Shown here: in pieces, positions 1 to 9,534 of the stretch
Layout: each line of letters begins with the position of its first letter
How positions within the stretch are numbered: the stretch's first letter is position 1
Origin: Otatea glauca
Taxonomy: Eukaryota > Streptophyta > Magnoliopsida > Poales > Poaceae
NCBI GenBank assembly: GCA_036346275.1
Contig: CM070725.1
Location: forward strand, 39,060,104-39,124,103
Direction: 5' to 3'
DNA: 64,000 nt
Made by a program: the position numbers and the translations under genes
Notes under the pieces: model-generated
Seen by the model: only the letters and a program-made list of their open reading frames with translations
Told to the model about the DNA's origin: nothing
Database searches by the model: none

Positions 1-1888
1 TTACGTCGACACGGTGGTCGCCCTGTCGAAACTCTAGGTCGAGGTCTTCAAGGTCCTCGCCAACATTGACCCTATCGGGCCGTTCGTCCTCCTGCAGGAG
101 CGTGGGCATCTCTCCACGCCCGTCATAAAAGGCGTCCAACTTATTTTGCCTGGTCCTGCAGTTTCGCAGGTCGTGGTCGTGGGCCTTATGGAACAGGCAA
201 AACTTGTCGGAGTCGTACCTGGGTCGCATCTCTGCTCCCTGTAGTCGCTCCTTGCCGCCCTATGGTTGCTCCTTGCCACCCATTGGTCTGGTGTCACCCC
301 GTTAGGGCCCAGGTCGATGTTGTCCCTGCTAAGGTCGGTGCTGTGTTTGTTGAAGTCGTGGTTGCCCTTGCTGAGGTCGGAGCATCCCCCAGTTGAGTTG
401 CGGCCGCCCTTGGTCGGGCTGTCGCACCTCTATCACCTCGCGCTCGCTGTTCATCGCAGCGACCACACGCAGTTAGCCGCCGCCACTACCACGGTCTCTC
501 TTCCACTTTCTGCCGTGCAGGTCCGAGCCATTGCCCTTGGCGTTGGATGGTTCGGCCTCACCAAAGTTGAGGCCGAGCTTACCCTAGTTGTAGTCGCGTT
601 TCCAGCGCACGGCATCGTCCGTGTCCGCGTACCACTCCGCCATCCGGAACAATTTGTTGATGTTGAGTTTCGTCGCGATCTCCAGGTCCTCGGTGAGGCA
701 CCGGTCGTGAACGCCGAACTTGAAGGCCTTGATAACGGCCTCGTCGGAGACACTCGGGATGGAGTTCTTTGTGCAAATAAACTGACGCACAAAGTCACAG
801 AGGGCCTCATTCTTGCTCTGGATGATACGATTCAGGTCCTTTTCCCGTCCGAGGCGCTCGTAGCAACTCTGAAAGTTGGAACTGAGGGCGTCTCGTACCT
901 GGCGCCATGATCGAAAGGAGCAATACGTCTGGTTGAAGAGCCAGGTGTGTGCTGCGTCGTCCAACGCGGTCGGGAGGTAATTGGCCATCACGGCCTCATC
1001 CCCACTGGCTGCTAGGATCGCAGTCGAGTAGATCGAGAGGAACTCATCGAGATTCTCGGTTCGGTCGAATCGCTCGATCGAAGAAGGTTTAAATCGAGCT
1101 AGCCAGTGTACCCGACGATGGTCGGTGGAATACGCCGGACAGCCGTAGTCCGACGCAGCACCGCGCCGAGCATGGCGACCGTCGCTGTTGGAGCCAGTGT
1201 CGCGGTCGTCGCAGCAACCATTTTTAGGTCGGTGGTATAGCCCGCGCCGACTGCAGAGGTTGGCACGGGTGTCACTGGTGTGATAGCGCAGGCGGTCATG
1301 AACGTTGTGATGCCTGGGCGGGATGTCCGGAGAAAGGCTCCCGGACACGTGGCTGCTGCTACTCTGCCGATGTCGAGCTTGTTCATGGGATATGTTTCGA
1401 GTCTGACGACGTGGAGGCGACCGGGACGGACTCCGGGCTCGTTGGTGCGGAGACGACCGGTGAGAGCGTTGGCGCCCGTGAGAGGAGCAGTCATCGCTCG
1501 CCAAAGAGCGAGACCGTGGGCTCCAACTTCGCCCTCGCTGCAGAGGCACGACCTCGTCGGCCACCTTGTCGAGCTCTTCGGTGGGAGCCCGACCGAAGAG
1601 AGCTAAACTCGCCCGAGCAAGATCAGCCATAACCCGGGCGATGGCTCACAGACGTTCCCGGCTAGTAAAAGCGTCTAGGTGGGCTGGGTTAGGCTGCCCA
1701 GACGAAGTGCGGATCTCCCCGCACTCCTCCCGTCTGAGAGTGGTGATAGCTTGGCTGATGGTGGCCTGGGCCAACCGTCTCGCCTCCTTCGGGGTTTCCA
1801 GGTCACGATCCTCCGCCCCTGTGTCCGCCCCGCGGCCACCGACCATGAAGGCAAGGCGTTCGCGCTGCGGCGGCGAAGGTGAGAACAT
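1..1888 (-). pseudogene. Ty3/gypsy gag, degenerate, element runs off left edge
   Basis: This is the capsid (gag) gene of a gypsy retrotransposon. Reading leftwards from Met at 1888, one frame continues to 584, broken by a TGA at 1646-1648. After a second stop at 584 the homology shifts frame. The N-terminal part is Arg/Ser-rich. The middle (about 1120-590) shows a retrotransposon gag signature, with WLARFKPSSIERF and a downstream AAHTWLFNQ block. The far end (about 215-130) has a zinc-knuckle-like FCLFHKAHDHDLRNC. A leader and primer-binding site lie at 1889-2037. The layout and primer site recall the Tat/Retand group of grass gypsy elements, which is inference. Pol would lie beyond the left edge. 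Overlapping plus-strand open frames (for example 266-910) are antisense shadows of high-GC DNA. Confidence 0.75.
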
Positions 1889-2016
1889 GGCGTGGAGCCC
1901 TCGCGCTCGAGAACCGCATCCGTGTCTAGGCTTGCCGAATGCAACATGTTGTCGTTGAAACCGAAAGCGTCGGTGACGTTGAAACCGCGAAGTCCCTCCA
2001 AACGAGCAAAACTCTC

Positions 2017-2035
2017 GGCCCCACGGTGGGCGCCA
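2017..2035 (-). other. Primer-binding site and leader start of the gypsy element
   Basis: Reading the minus strand away from the LTR, the LTR end CGACA at 2038 is followed by two bases and then TGGCGCCCACCGTGGGGCC. A TGGCGCC-type primer site directly after the LTR is common in grass gypsy elements. It fixes the element's orientation as minus and makes 2038 the inner edge of its 5' LTR. Confidence 0.7.
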
Positions 2036-2037
2036 GC

Positions 2038-2377
2038 TGTCGACGATCGGGATCGCCTAACCGCGAGAAGAGGGAAGGAGTGATGTGGGAGCAGGGCCTA
2101 AGATCGTGCCCGCCCAGAGGAGGGGGTGCGGTCGCCGCTTCAAGAGAGAGAGAGAGAGAGAGGGAGACTGACACGAGAGATTATACTAGTTCGAGCCCCG
2201 GCACGGGTAATAGCTCTACTCCAATCTTGCGCGGAGGCGGAAGGTGAAAGATGATGCACTGTTGTTGAATACAGGGGGCGCTCGAGCTCGAGCAAGCACC
2301 AGCTTGAGTGTGATGTATGTCTCCTCTCCCTTCTCTGGGAAGGTCCTTATACCTCTACTGCCTAGTCCGTTGTAGAA
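2038..2377 (-). repeat. Truncated 5' LTR of the gypsy element
   Basis: The segment starts TGTCGACGATCGGGA on the plus strand, the same terminus as the solo LTR at 7988, and shares the internal block around TTCGAGCCCC. It contains a (GA)10 run at 2143-2162. It stops without an LTR-type end at about 2377, where unrelated repeat sequence begins, so about 550 bp are missing compared with the 896-bp solo LTR. The break may be a deletion or recombination joint. Confidence 0.7.
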
Positions 2378-2510
2378 AACAAGAAAGAACGAAGATGAAG
2401 CTATTGCTTTGGACCTTTACGTAGGCTACAACGGACCCATACGTAGCGTATGGATTAATTATCAGTAAACAAGAAAGAACGAAGATGAAGCGATTGCTTT
2501 GGACCTTTAC
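2377..2510. repeat. Short tandem duplication, 90-bp period
   Basis: A 44-bp block beginning AAACAAGAAAGAACGAAGA occurs at 2377-2420 and again at 2467-2510, with one mismatch. The related locus at 49.3 kb has only the second copy, so the first copy probably arose at the junction with the truncated LTR. Confidence 0.7.
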
Positions 2511-2771
2511 ACTCGAAAAGAAAATCGATTCTGCCATTTGTAAGTTGTTTTGATTCCTTAATGATAAGTCGATTTTCTAGGCATTTGGATTAGCGTTGAC
2601 ATGTATGTGTGATTCTCATATATTTCGATCTAGTGGTTATAAAAGGTGACATACTTAAGAAAACATAAGTCGCCCTATTTAAAAGACGATCGACACAAGC
2701 CATTCAAATCATGGTTATCAAAGAAAAATATCATTCAAATCAAGCATGGTGTCGATCGCTTGATCGGCGCA
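2421..2771 (+). repeat. 351-bp dispersed repeat, copy 1
   Basis: The segment is near-identical (about 95% by eye) and in the same orientation to 49245-49597. Both copies run from GTAGGCTACAACGGACCC to CGCTTGATCGGCGCA. No long open frame or recognisable element ends are seen. It lies downstream of the P450 and is followed after 19 bp by the TRIM element. Confidence 0.85.
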
Positions 2772-2790
2772 TACACATGTATGTATATCC

Positions 2791-3781
2791 TGTTAGAGGT
2801 AATCTTGACATGCATTAGTTAGTTTTAGTTTTAGAAGGTTCAAACTCTACAAGTTTTGTTTGAGTCGGTTAAGATTAAGAGTTCGGATTGCCATCCAGGT
2901 TAGCATGTAATCTCTAGTATAAATAGCAATGAAAAACCAAAAAAAGCTAAGCAATTGCGTAGGCCAACAAAAAAAATTCTGACTATTTCAACAATTAATA
3001 CCAGAGCCTAAGGTTTTGGATCAATCTGCTGCCCCCGGGATGAGGAGACTCCTGGAGGCGGCACCTGAGAAAGCAGGCTATCGTCGTGAAGGACGGCTAT
3101 CTCAGCAATACAAGAGATGCTAGTAGTACTTGCGCACGCAAAAAGCAACGGAGGGATCAGGGAATCCTTGTGTTTCTGTGTGTCAGAAAGCATGTCAAAG
3201 GAAAAGAAAGAGTTTATCTCCGTCCAGTGAGCAACCCTACCATCTTCGTGTGGATCAAACGGATTGGGAGATGACGGCGTACGAGAAATCTATCGACAAG
3301 GGGCAGGTATCTGCTGACCGTCGGTACTGAGGGGTTCTACGGCTCGACGAGTCCACCCAACAAGCTGAGTCAAGTTCATCGTGAGTTGAGTTCGAGACGT
3401 TGAGGAGATGCGTTCGCCGTCCATAATCAAGTCCGCTAAAGTCGAGTCCGTCGAAAATAAGTCTAGGATGTTAAGGAGATGTGTTCTCCATCCTGTATTG
3501 AGTATGAATAGGGCAAATCTTAGTTGAGATCGATTGCCTCAATGAGTAAGAGTCGGTGTGTCAAGATTAGGGGGGAAATTTTAGAGATAATTTTGACATG
3601 CATTGGTAAGTTTTAGTTTTAAAAGGTTCAAACTCTGCAAGTTTTGTTTGAGTCTATTAAGATTAGAAGTTTGGATTGCTATTTAAGTTAGCATGTAATC
3701 TCTAATATAAATAGCAATAATGAAAAATCAGAAAAAGCCGAGCTGTTGCGCAGGCAAAAAAAATGTTCTACTGTTCCAACA
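2791..3781 (+). mobile_element. TRIM-like miniature LTR retrotransposon (copia-type ends)
   Basis: The left LTR is 2791-2993 (TGTTAGAGG to TTCAACA) and the right LTR is 3579-3781. Both share the block around TAGCATGTAATCTCTA. They flank 585 bp with no transposition genes. A degenerate tRNA-Met primer site (AATACCAGAGCC) follows the left LTR and a purine tract (AGGGGGGAAA) precedes the right LTR. The flanks carry a perfect 5-bp TSD, TATCC (2786-2790 and 3782-3786). At 991 bp it has the size of a TRIM, although the internal part is longer than usual. An internally deleted copia element is the alternative. The first base pair of the right LTR is altered (TT for TG). Confidence 0.85.
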
Positions 3782-3925
3782 TATCCATCTTTTGGAACAC
3801 AGAAAGTGTCCTTATTTCTTTCAAGGTACTCACTACTGTCCGGTACACGATCGACAACATCAACATGAATACAGAACCACGTCTACAGACAACAACATGT
3901 TCCATGCATGGCAACACATCATGCA

Positions 3926-5476
3926 TCATATATAGAGGTGAGCGGGAAGACGGGGCTCGACGACGACCTCGAGCGGGTACTTGCGCGTGGTTGACAGCCC
4001 AAACACCTCGTCCATGCTCAGCTCCTCCTTCGTCATCCCCTCCGGCAACCTCCACGTAAACCCATGCAGAAGGTTAGCCAAGCTCAGCTGTATCACCTTC
4101 AGCCCGAGGTTGTAGCCGGGGCACATCCGCCGGCCGGACCCGAACGGCAGCAGCTCGAAGTCCTGTCCTTTCACGTCCATCTTGCTCCCGACGAACCTCT
4201 CAGGCGTGAACTCCTCCGGCGCGTCCCACAGTTCCGGGTCTCGGCCGATGGTCCACACGTTGATGAGCACGCGCGTGCCCTTGGGGATGTCGTAACCGCC
4301 GACGGCCGCGTCCTCGCGGGCGACGCGCGGGACGAGGAGCGGCGAGATCGGGTGCATGCGCATAGTTTCCTTCACGATGGCCTCGAGATAGGGGAGGTTG
4401 GGTATGTCCCTTTCCGTGACCCACCGGCCCGGGCCGACGACGCGGTCGAGCTCCTCAGTGGCCGTGGCGAACATGGCGGGCTTCCTTAGGAGCTCAGAGA
4501 AGGCCCACTCCACGGTGACGGGCGAGCTCTCCGTGCCACCGGCGATGAGGTCCTGAGTGAACGCCTTGACGCCGACCCGGCCGAGCTGAACCTCGAGGGT
4601 GGGGTCGTCGGCGAGCTGCATGAGCACGTCCACTATGTCCCTCGCCACGAAGCTCTTGCCCTCACGCCGCCGCCGCTCTCTGTGCTCGTCGAGGACGTAC
4701 TCCATGAACGCGTCGAACATCTTGCCGATCTTCTTCATCCTCCTCACGTACCCCTGCAGGTCCAGCCAGTCCAGCCACGGGATCCAGTCGCCGACGTTGA
4801 GCACACCGTTGAGCAGAATCAGCTCGTCCAGCATCCACTTGAACTCGGCCAGCGACGACACCGGCCCCTCTGCCGCGTCCGCGCCCTCGCCGAAGAACCG
4901 CTTCCCCAGCACCATCTGCGTGATCACGTTCATGCTGAGCGTGGACAGATGGTCCCTGTTGAGGTGCACGGCGCACCCCGACGACCCGGACACCGCGAAG
5001 AGGCCGCGCACGAGCGCACGCACCTCGTCGGCGCGGATGTGCTCGAACGACGCAAGCCGGCGGGCGCTGAACAGCTCGGTGAGGCAAATCCGGCGCGCCT
5101 GGCGCCAGTAAGCACCGTAGGGCGACCACAGGATGTCGGCGTAGTTGTAGGTGGTGTACTTGCCGGAGGCCGTCTTGTGGCGGTCGATGAAGAGCACGTC
5201 GTGGGTCTTGAGGAAGAACTTGGCCATGTCGATCGACGAGCCGATGACGACGGGGAAGGAGCCGAAACGCAGGTGCATGAGCGTGCCGTACTTCTTGGAC
5301 AGCTCGTGGATGGAGCGGTGCGGGAGCGCGCCGATGAGGTTGAAGTTGCCAATGACGGGCCACGCTTTCGGACCCGGCGGGAGGTTGTAGCCGCGGCGGA
5401 ACGTGTCTTTGAATTTGAGGAGGAGGACGGCGGCGAGCACCATGGCAAGGAAGGTGACCAATGGTGGTATCCCCAT
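3926..5476 (-). CDS. Cytochrome P450, CYP71 clan, CYP92-like, single exon, 516 aa
   Basis: This is a plant A-type P450, a haem-thiolate monooxygenase anchored in the ER and fed electrons by NADPH-P450 reductase. Visible features are an N-terminal membrane helix (residues 3-20), the proline hinge PPGP (33-36), I-helix oxygen-activation motif AGGTESS (312-318), ExxR as ETMR (370-373), PERF (425-428) and the haem loop PFGSGRRMCPG (444-454) with Cys452 as ligand. It ends LPAHLYI, as grass CYP92 proteins do. Length is normal, with no frameshift or intron. An upstream in-frame ATG would add 20 polar residues before the anchor, so the Met at 5476 is preferred. Grass CYP92 members act in terpenoid or phenolic metabolism, but the substrate here cannot be read from sequence. 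It is the only host gene in the window that looks intact. Confidence 0.93.
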   Translation of the reverse strand: MGIPPLVTFLAMVLAAVLLLKFKDTFRRGYNLPPGPKAWPVIGNFNLIGALPHRSIHELSKKYGTLMHLRFGSFPVVIGSSIDMAKFFLKTHDVLFIDRHKTASGKYTTYNYADILWSPYGAYWRQARRICLTELFSARRLASFEHIRADEVRALVRGLFAVSGSSGCAVHLNRDHLSTLSMNVITQMVLGKRFFGEGADAAEGPVSSLAEFKWMLDELILLNGVLNVGDWIPWLDWLDLQGYVRRMKKIGKMFDAFMEYVLDEHRERRRREGKSFVARDIVDVLMQLADDPTLEVQLGRVGVKAFTQDLIAGGTESSPVTVEWAFSELLRKPAMFATATEELDRVVGPGRWVTERDIPNLPYLEAIVKETMRMHPISPLLVPRVAREDAAVGGYDIPKGTRVLINVWTIGRDPELWDAPEEFTPERFVGSKMDVKGQDFELLPFGSGRRMCPGYNLGLKVIQLSLANLLHGFTWRLPEGMTKEELSMDEVFGLSTTRKYPLEVVVEPRLPAHLYI

Positions 5477-5543
5477 TGGCGCGGGGGGAGACAGAGGACG
5501 TGTGGTTCTAGTGATTTGCTTGGATATGCAATGCAAGTGGCTG

Positions 5544-5553
5544 TATACTTATA
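5544..5553 (-). promoter_or_regulatory. Candidate TATA box of the P450 gene
   Basis: The minus strand reads TATAAGTATA about 70 bp upstream of the preferred ATG, a normal distance for a plant TATA box with a short leader. Two TTGAC cores (W-box-like) lie further upstream at 5620-5624 and 5635-5639 on the same strand. These short matches are suggestive only. The CACTA element at 5860 limits the undisturbed promoter to about 380 bp upstream of the ATG. Confidence 0.4.
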
Positions 5554-5931
5554 GGAGATTAGATAGGAGTGACACTTCACAACTATGCAACAATGTACAG
5601 TTGGGTGTACATGACTGAAGTCAAACTTATGAAGTCAAGTCAGTAGAGACAAACATTTTTTAAGAGGAAATTTACGACGGATAACACAAGTAGTAAGTAG
5701 CGGTAGTAGAAATTAAATCTAATCACCTATTTCTCAAGAGTATTTTAGACTTTTTTCATTCATTTATCAGAGGTATTTTAGATTTTTTCTAATTCGTTCA
5801 TAGTTTTAGATCACCGAATACCTAGTGATCTTTAGAGATTTTTTATCTATTTATCCGTCCACTACTAAAATATTAAACACCTCATCATTCACGGTTTTTA
5901 AAAACTGTCCAGGTCATCATATACGGTTTTC

Positions 5932-6105
5932 AAGTACTACACGCGCGACCGCCCACTCGTCCGCCGCACCCTCCTCTGCAAGCCCGACCTCGAGCGCTAC
6001 ATGGACGCCAAGCAGTTCGACTCCGCCAAGGACTTCCCCGTCCCCTACATCAACACCGCCGTCGAGGAGGACTACGACGCTGTCGGGGGCGGCTACCAGA
6101 AGTGA
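5932..6105 (+). pseudogene. Captured C-terminal gene fragment, unknown protein
   Basis: A 57-codon open segment begins immediately inside the CACTA subterminal repeats and ends with TGA at 6103. It is GC-rich at third positions, typical of grass exons, and encodes a charged tail containing RRTLLCKPDLERYMDAKQF and ending AVGGGYQK. What follows looks like a 3' UTR. I do not recognise the parent gene. The abrupt start within the CACTA end supports capture. Confidence 0.5.
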
Positions 6106-7038
6106 TCCAGTTGAGGGATTTGGCGTCGTGCTGCCTTTAGATCTGAGGTTGGAACTAGGGTTTCGTATCAACTGGAAGTACTGTGGTACGAGGGATTATG
6201 GAGATCTTGCGTTTCAGAGTAAATCAACATAGATTGACAATTGATGTAAGTAGCTTCAGATTTGTTGCAGTGGATTTTGAGATGTAAACCATGATTAATT
6301 TTGATTGGTAGTTTGCAATATTTTTGGCACCATACAGAAAGTCGGACTTCCATGTTGATTCATACATAAAGCACCTAAGTACAATTCAATTTTAGTTGTA
6401 TAACTCATGAACGATTCTACTGAGTCATTTCGTAACATTACACTCGCATGAGATCGAGATCAAATGTTACTCTTCCATGACATGCAACGATTGTAAAAAT
6501 CTGTTAAAAGGAAAAGTAATTTCATTGTTTGAGTTTACCCTGATAGGACTCAGGTTTGAGGGTCTTCCCATAGGTTGCTATTTGGTGTGCTGATATGAAC
6601 TGGGTTCGAGTCTACATCAGCTATGGTATTGAAGTCCATAAATGGTTGAACTGACTAAGTAAATATATGCATCAGACAAAATTAGTAAGTACTTTTACTC
6701 TCTTTGGGCTACTGTTGTCAAGATGGATACACCTTCATCAGGAGATTATTATATTGTCTTGAATCTTGATTTATGTATTGGTACCTCGATCTGACCCATA
6801 TCTGCTTTTAGTTAGTTGATTTTAAAATTCCTGTAACACAAGGCAATTTAATGAATTTAGTTTTAAGTGCTGGACCTGTAGGTATAACAAATTGTATACT
6901 GAATTGTTTGGGCATACCTGTTTTGGCATTTTCAAATTTTGAATACCACAGCGAATCAGTTCCATCTAAAAGCCCATGCAACTAACTAAATCAATCGGAT
7001 TAGCAAAAAAGGTGGTGCTGCTTTTTTGGCTTGGGCAG

Positions 7039-7151
7039 GAATATGGCAAGGAAGTCGAAGGGTGGGAGGAACAAGGGGAAGGCGCAGGGTGTTGAGAAGG
7101 AGGAGGGGAATGCGGCTATGGTTGTGCAGGCTGAAAAGAAGCCAGCTGTAG
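7039..7151 (+). pseudogene. Captured exon with start codon, Lys-rich N-terminus
   Basis: An acceptor-like site (TTTTTTGGCTTGGGCAG) precedes GAAT and an ATG at 7043. A 36-codon open segment follows, starting MARKSKGGRNKGKAQG, and ends at a donor GTGAGA. A basic start of this kind resembles the first coding exon of CLU/FRIENDLY-type mitochondrial clustering proteins. That match is weak and could be chance. No continuation is seen. Confidence 0.35.
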
Positions 7152-7726
7152 GTGAGAACAACCATAATCACACTGACTTGTGAGAAGAACTATATAGCTG
7201 AATAGGAACAACTTCTTTGAACTGAAATTGGGCGTGCCCATATATCTTCAATTGCATTGGCCGGTAATATATATTGATGTTGTGACATTAGAAGGAAACA
7301 AGTACAGCATCACAGGAAGTTCCAAATCTTTTTATGGCAATGGAAGTATTTTGGATCCAAGAACTTCAAAACAAGCTCACTAGGCCAGCACTTCAGTTGG
7401 TTTGCTACAAAAAATCAGCCCATCCTTTTGAGGATGTTCAGGCCTTACTCCCGGTGTCTTCTTGGCTGGGAGCTTATCCACGCCGACATCGACACCCACA
7501 AGATGCTTGGGTCAGCAATCAAACCAATACTCATGAAAATATCATTTTTTTTATTTTTCTACTAGAATATTGGAATGCTTGCTAATTATGCCATTTGTTA
7601 GTTTATTGGGTTCAAAACTATTCGAGTGCCTCGCTTAAAAGATTGCTGTTGCATATGGAGTACCTAAAGAACAAACTTTTAAGAATGGAATTTGATGGAG
7701 ATATTGTGTTGTTTTGTGTTGATTTG

Positions 7727-7868
7727 ACGGAGAGGGGGAAGCCAAAGCCTGGGGGTTTGGGTGACACTCGACTGGGGGCTACTGACCGGAAGATCAAGTG
7801 TGAGACATGCATGGCTAGGATGGCTGAGTGCCCAGGACACTTTGGCCACCAAGATCCTCGCGGATGAG
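7727..7868 (+). pseudogene. NRPB1: Fragment of RNA polymerase II largest subunit (RPB1), N-terminal zinc region
   Basis: The segment encodes TERGKPKPGGLGDTRLGA followed by KCETCMARMAECPGHFGH, the highly conserved N-terminal block of RPB1 that carries the first zinc-binding cysteines and histidine. Directly after HFGH the parent would continue for about 25 residues. Here the sequence jumps, one frame off, to a KILADE segment ending at a donor-like GTATAT (7869). So the copy has an internal deletion plus frameshift. It lies inside the CACTA element in plus orientation. The preceding 7595-7726 is open but not RPB1-like. It cannot make a polymerase subunit. Confidence 0.85.
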
Positions 7869-7987
7869 GTATATGGACGCCTCTCCTTTGGGGTTTGGTT
7901 GTTTTTTAGGATGTATGCATTTTACTATGTTGTTAGATGATGCATATCTAGCTAAATTGAAGAAGCATAGGTATGCTAAAGTGAAAC

Positions 7988-8883
7988 TGTCGACGATCGG
8001 GACCGTCGACCGTAAAAAAAGGGGGAAGGATCGCACGAAGGAGCGAGGCCCAGAGTCGCGTTCGTCCGGGAAGAGGGGTTAGGAGACGTGCAGCACAGGG
8101 AAGAAGGACGAGCAAACAGGGGACACAAAGTTTATACTGGTTCGAGCCCCTAGGTCGGTATGTGACTCTACTCGGTCTTGCCGTGGCGAAAGATGTCTAA
8201 GAGCTCCTCGGAAGAGAACTACAGGGGGAGCCCGACCTCGGGGTCGCTGGGAGGCAACGACCGAGGGAGCTCGGTGAACGGTGGAATGTACAAGTGTTGC
8301 CGCAAACGTATCTGCGCGTTCCCCTTAGGTTTCTCGGTGTGTTGCCTTTGTGCGATCTTGTTACCGTTGCGGTTCTTTGGATACTGGATCTCTCTTCCGG
8401 CCGGGGTGGTCGGGCGCTTTATAGGCTCCCAGCGCTGATCCCGAGGCTGACGTCAGGTGGCCGTTCGTGAGTTGACGGGAGCAGTTAACCCCAGTTCCCA
8501 CACAGGGGGACTGACAGGAGTTGTTGGAGAGTGGTTGGCCCTAGTTCCCACGCAGGGGATTCTAACAGGGGCAGATAGCCTCTAGTCCCCACGCGGGGGG
8601 ACTGACAAGGGTGGTTGACCCTAGTTCCCACGCAGGGGATGGAGATCATCCATACATAAAAGAGGAGATCTATTACATTGAAGTCTGGACCGAGAGTGCC
8701 GAGGTTAAGGAGATCGTCGAGGTTTGCAGCAGTTTGGGGAAACTCTTGCCCGAGCTCGGGAATAGTCTTCCGAGCTCGGGACCAGTCCTCGCCCGAGCTC
8801 AGGAACAGTCCTCTGAGCTTGGGGGAGGACGGCTTAAAGCCCTGGGGGGCCTGGACACGTGTCAGGATGACCGATCCCCGACA
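7988..8883 (-). mobile_element. Solo LTR of a gypsy element
   Basis: The 896-bp segment runs from TGTCGACGATCGGGA to CCCCGACA and is flanked by perfect 5-bp direct repeats GAAAC (7983-7987 and 8884-8888). It shares its terminus and the block TTATACTGGTTCGAGCCCC with the truncated LTR at 2038, so it belongs to the same or a related gypsy family, in the same minus orientation. A tandem series of AGTTCCCACGCAGGGG-type motifs fills 8480-8640. It sits inside the gene-carrying CACTA element. Confidence 0.9.
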
Positions 8884-9420
8884 GAAACCATAGCAATTTT
8901 TATTCTCAAGATTATTGCAAATGCAGATGTAGTTTTGTTTACCGTATTAAACTTTGTTCGAATTGCACCTATTTTCACTTGGCATATTAAATCTGAAACT
9001 TGTAGAATTTTTGGTGTTAGGCATGATGAACTTGTAAATTGCAATTGTTTACTGTCAATCAAGATTCAAGAATAAATTCAGTTTGCTTTTGATAACTGGA
9101 ACTAGAAGTGTCTGTGATGAGTTTCTAGTTTAGAATCGTCTATGATGTATATTTTTATAGACGATTTTTGAACCGTCTATGATGTGCACTTACATCACTA
9201 ACATATGGTTACAGACGGTTCAAAAAACCGTCTATAATGATGATTTCGAACCGTCTGTGATGTTATAATGTGTAGTAGTGGTCATTCATCAGGATTACAA
9301 GACGTGTTTTATCGTAGAGGACAAATAGTATGACGGAATTTTTTACCGTTTTACCCCTCTCTGAGTTTTAGTACCAATACTACAGGTGGTAGTATAACTA
9401 GATCTAAATTGATTTCAATC

Positions 9421-9477
9421 ATTAGATTCAAAAGAATGGGCGGCTTATATTTATTTTAATCCACTGTAAAAGAGCTT
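9421..9477 (+). repeat. 57-bp dispersed motif, copy 1
   Basis: The stretch around CGGCTTATATTTATTTTAAT recurs in the same orientation at 53779-53835 with about 85% identity. It lies between the CACTA element and the Helitron here, and in the CACTA/ORF2 region there. It is probably a remnant of a dispersed family that I cannot name. Confidence 0.55.
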
Positions 9478-9534
9478 AGCTCTTTTTTAAGGAGTCAGTG
9501 GAGATAACTATAGGTTGGATTATAGAGATAACTA

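Larger units (their letters stand above)
5860..9280 (+). mobile_element. Non-autonomous CACTA element carrying host gene fragments (Pack-CACTA-like)
   Basis: The left end reads CACTACTAAAATATT and the right end TGTGTAGTAGTG, giving inverted CACTACTA termini. The 3-bp flanks are both GTC (5857-5859, 9281-9283), the TSD size of CACTA elements. Dyad subterminal repeats sit at both ends (left about 5893-5930 ACGGTTTTTAAAAACTGTC, right about 9130-9262, such as GACGGTTCAAAAAACCGTC). No transposase is present. Inside, in plus orientation, are three host-like exon fragments (5932-6105, 7039-7151, 7727-7868). A solo LTR (7988-8883) inserted later. The rest (6106-7038, 7152-7726) holds intron- or UTR-like AT-rich sequence with no gene that I recognise. 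Confidence 0.82.

Noticed and set aside
266..910. 214-codon plus-strand open frame over the gypsy gag
   Set aside because: It is antisense to the gag reading frame, has no domain-like pattern, and is expected in high-GC coding DNA.
5477..5536. Upstream in-frame ATG of the P450 (20 extra residues)
   Set aside because: The extra residues are polar and would precede the membrane anchor. The ATG at 5476 gives the family-typical N-terminus and leaves room for a leader after the TATA box.
4682..5554. 290-codon plus-strand open frame across the P450 gene
   Set aside because: It is the complementary shadow of the P450 coding strand, with no independent motif.
6590..6620. GGGTTCGAGTCT as a possible SINE B box
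   Set aside because: No convincing A box, poly-A or simple tail, or flanking duplication could be found.
8136..8150. tRNA B-box-like TTCGAGCCCC (also near 2190)
   Set aside because: It lies in the same place in two related LTRs, with no cloverleaf or A box nearby. It is an LTR motif and not a tRNA gene.
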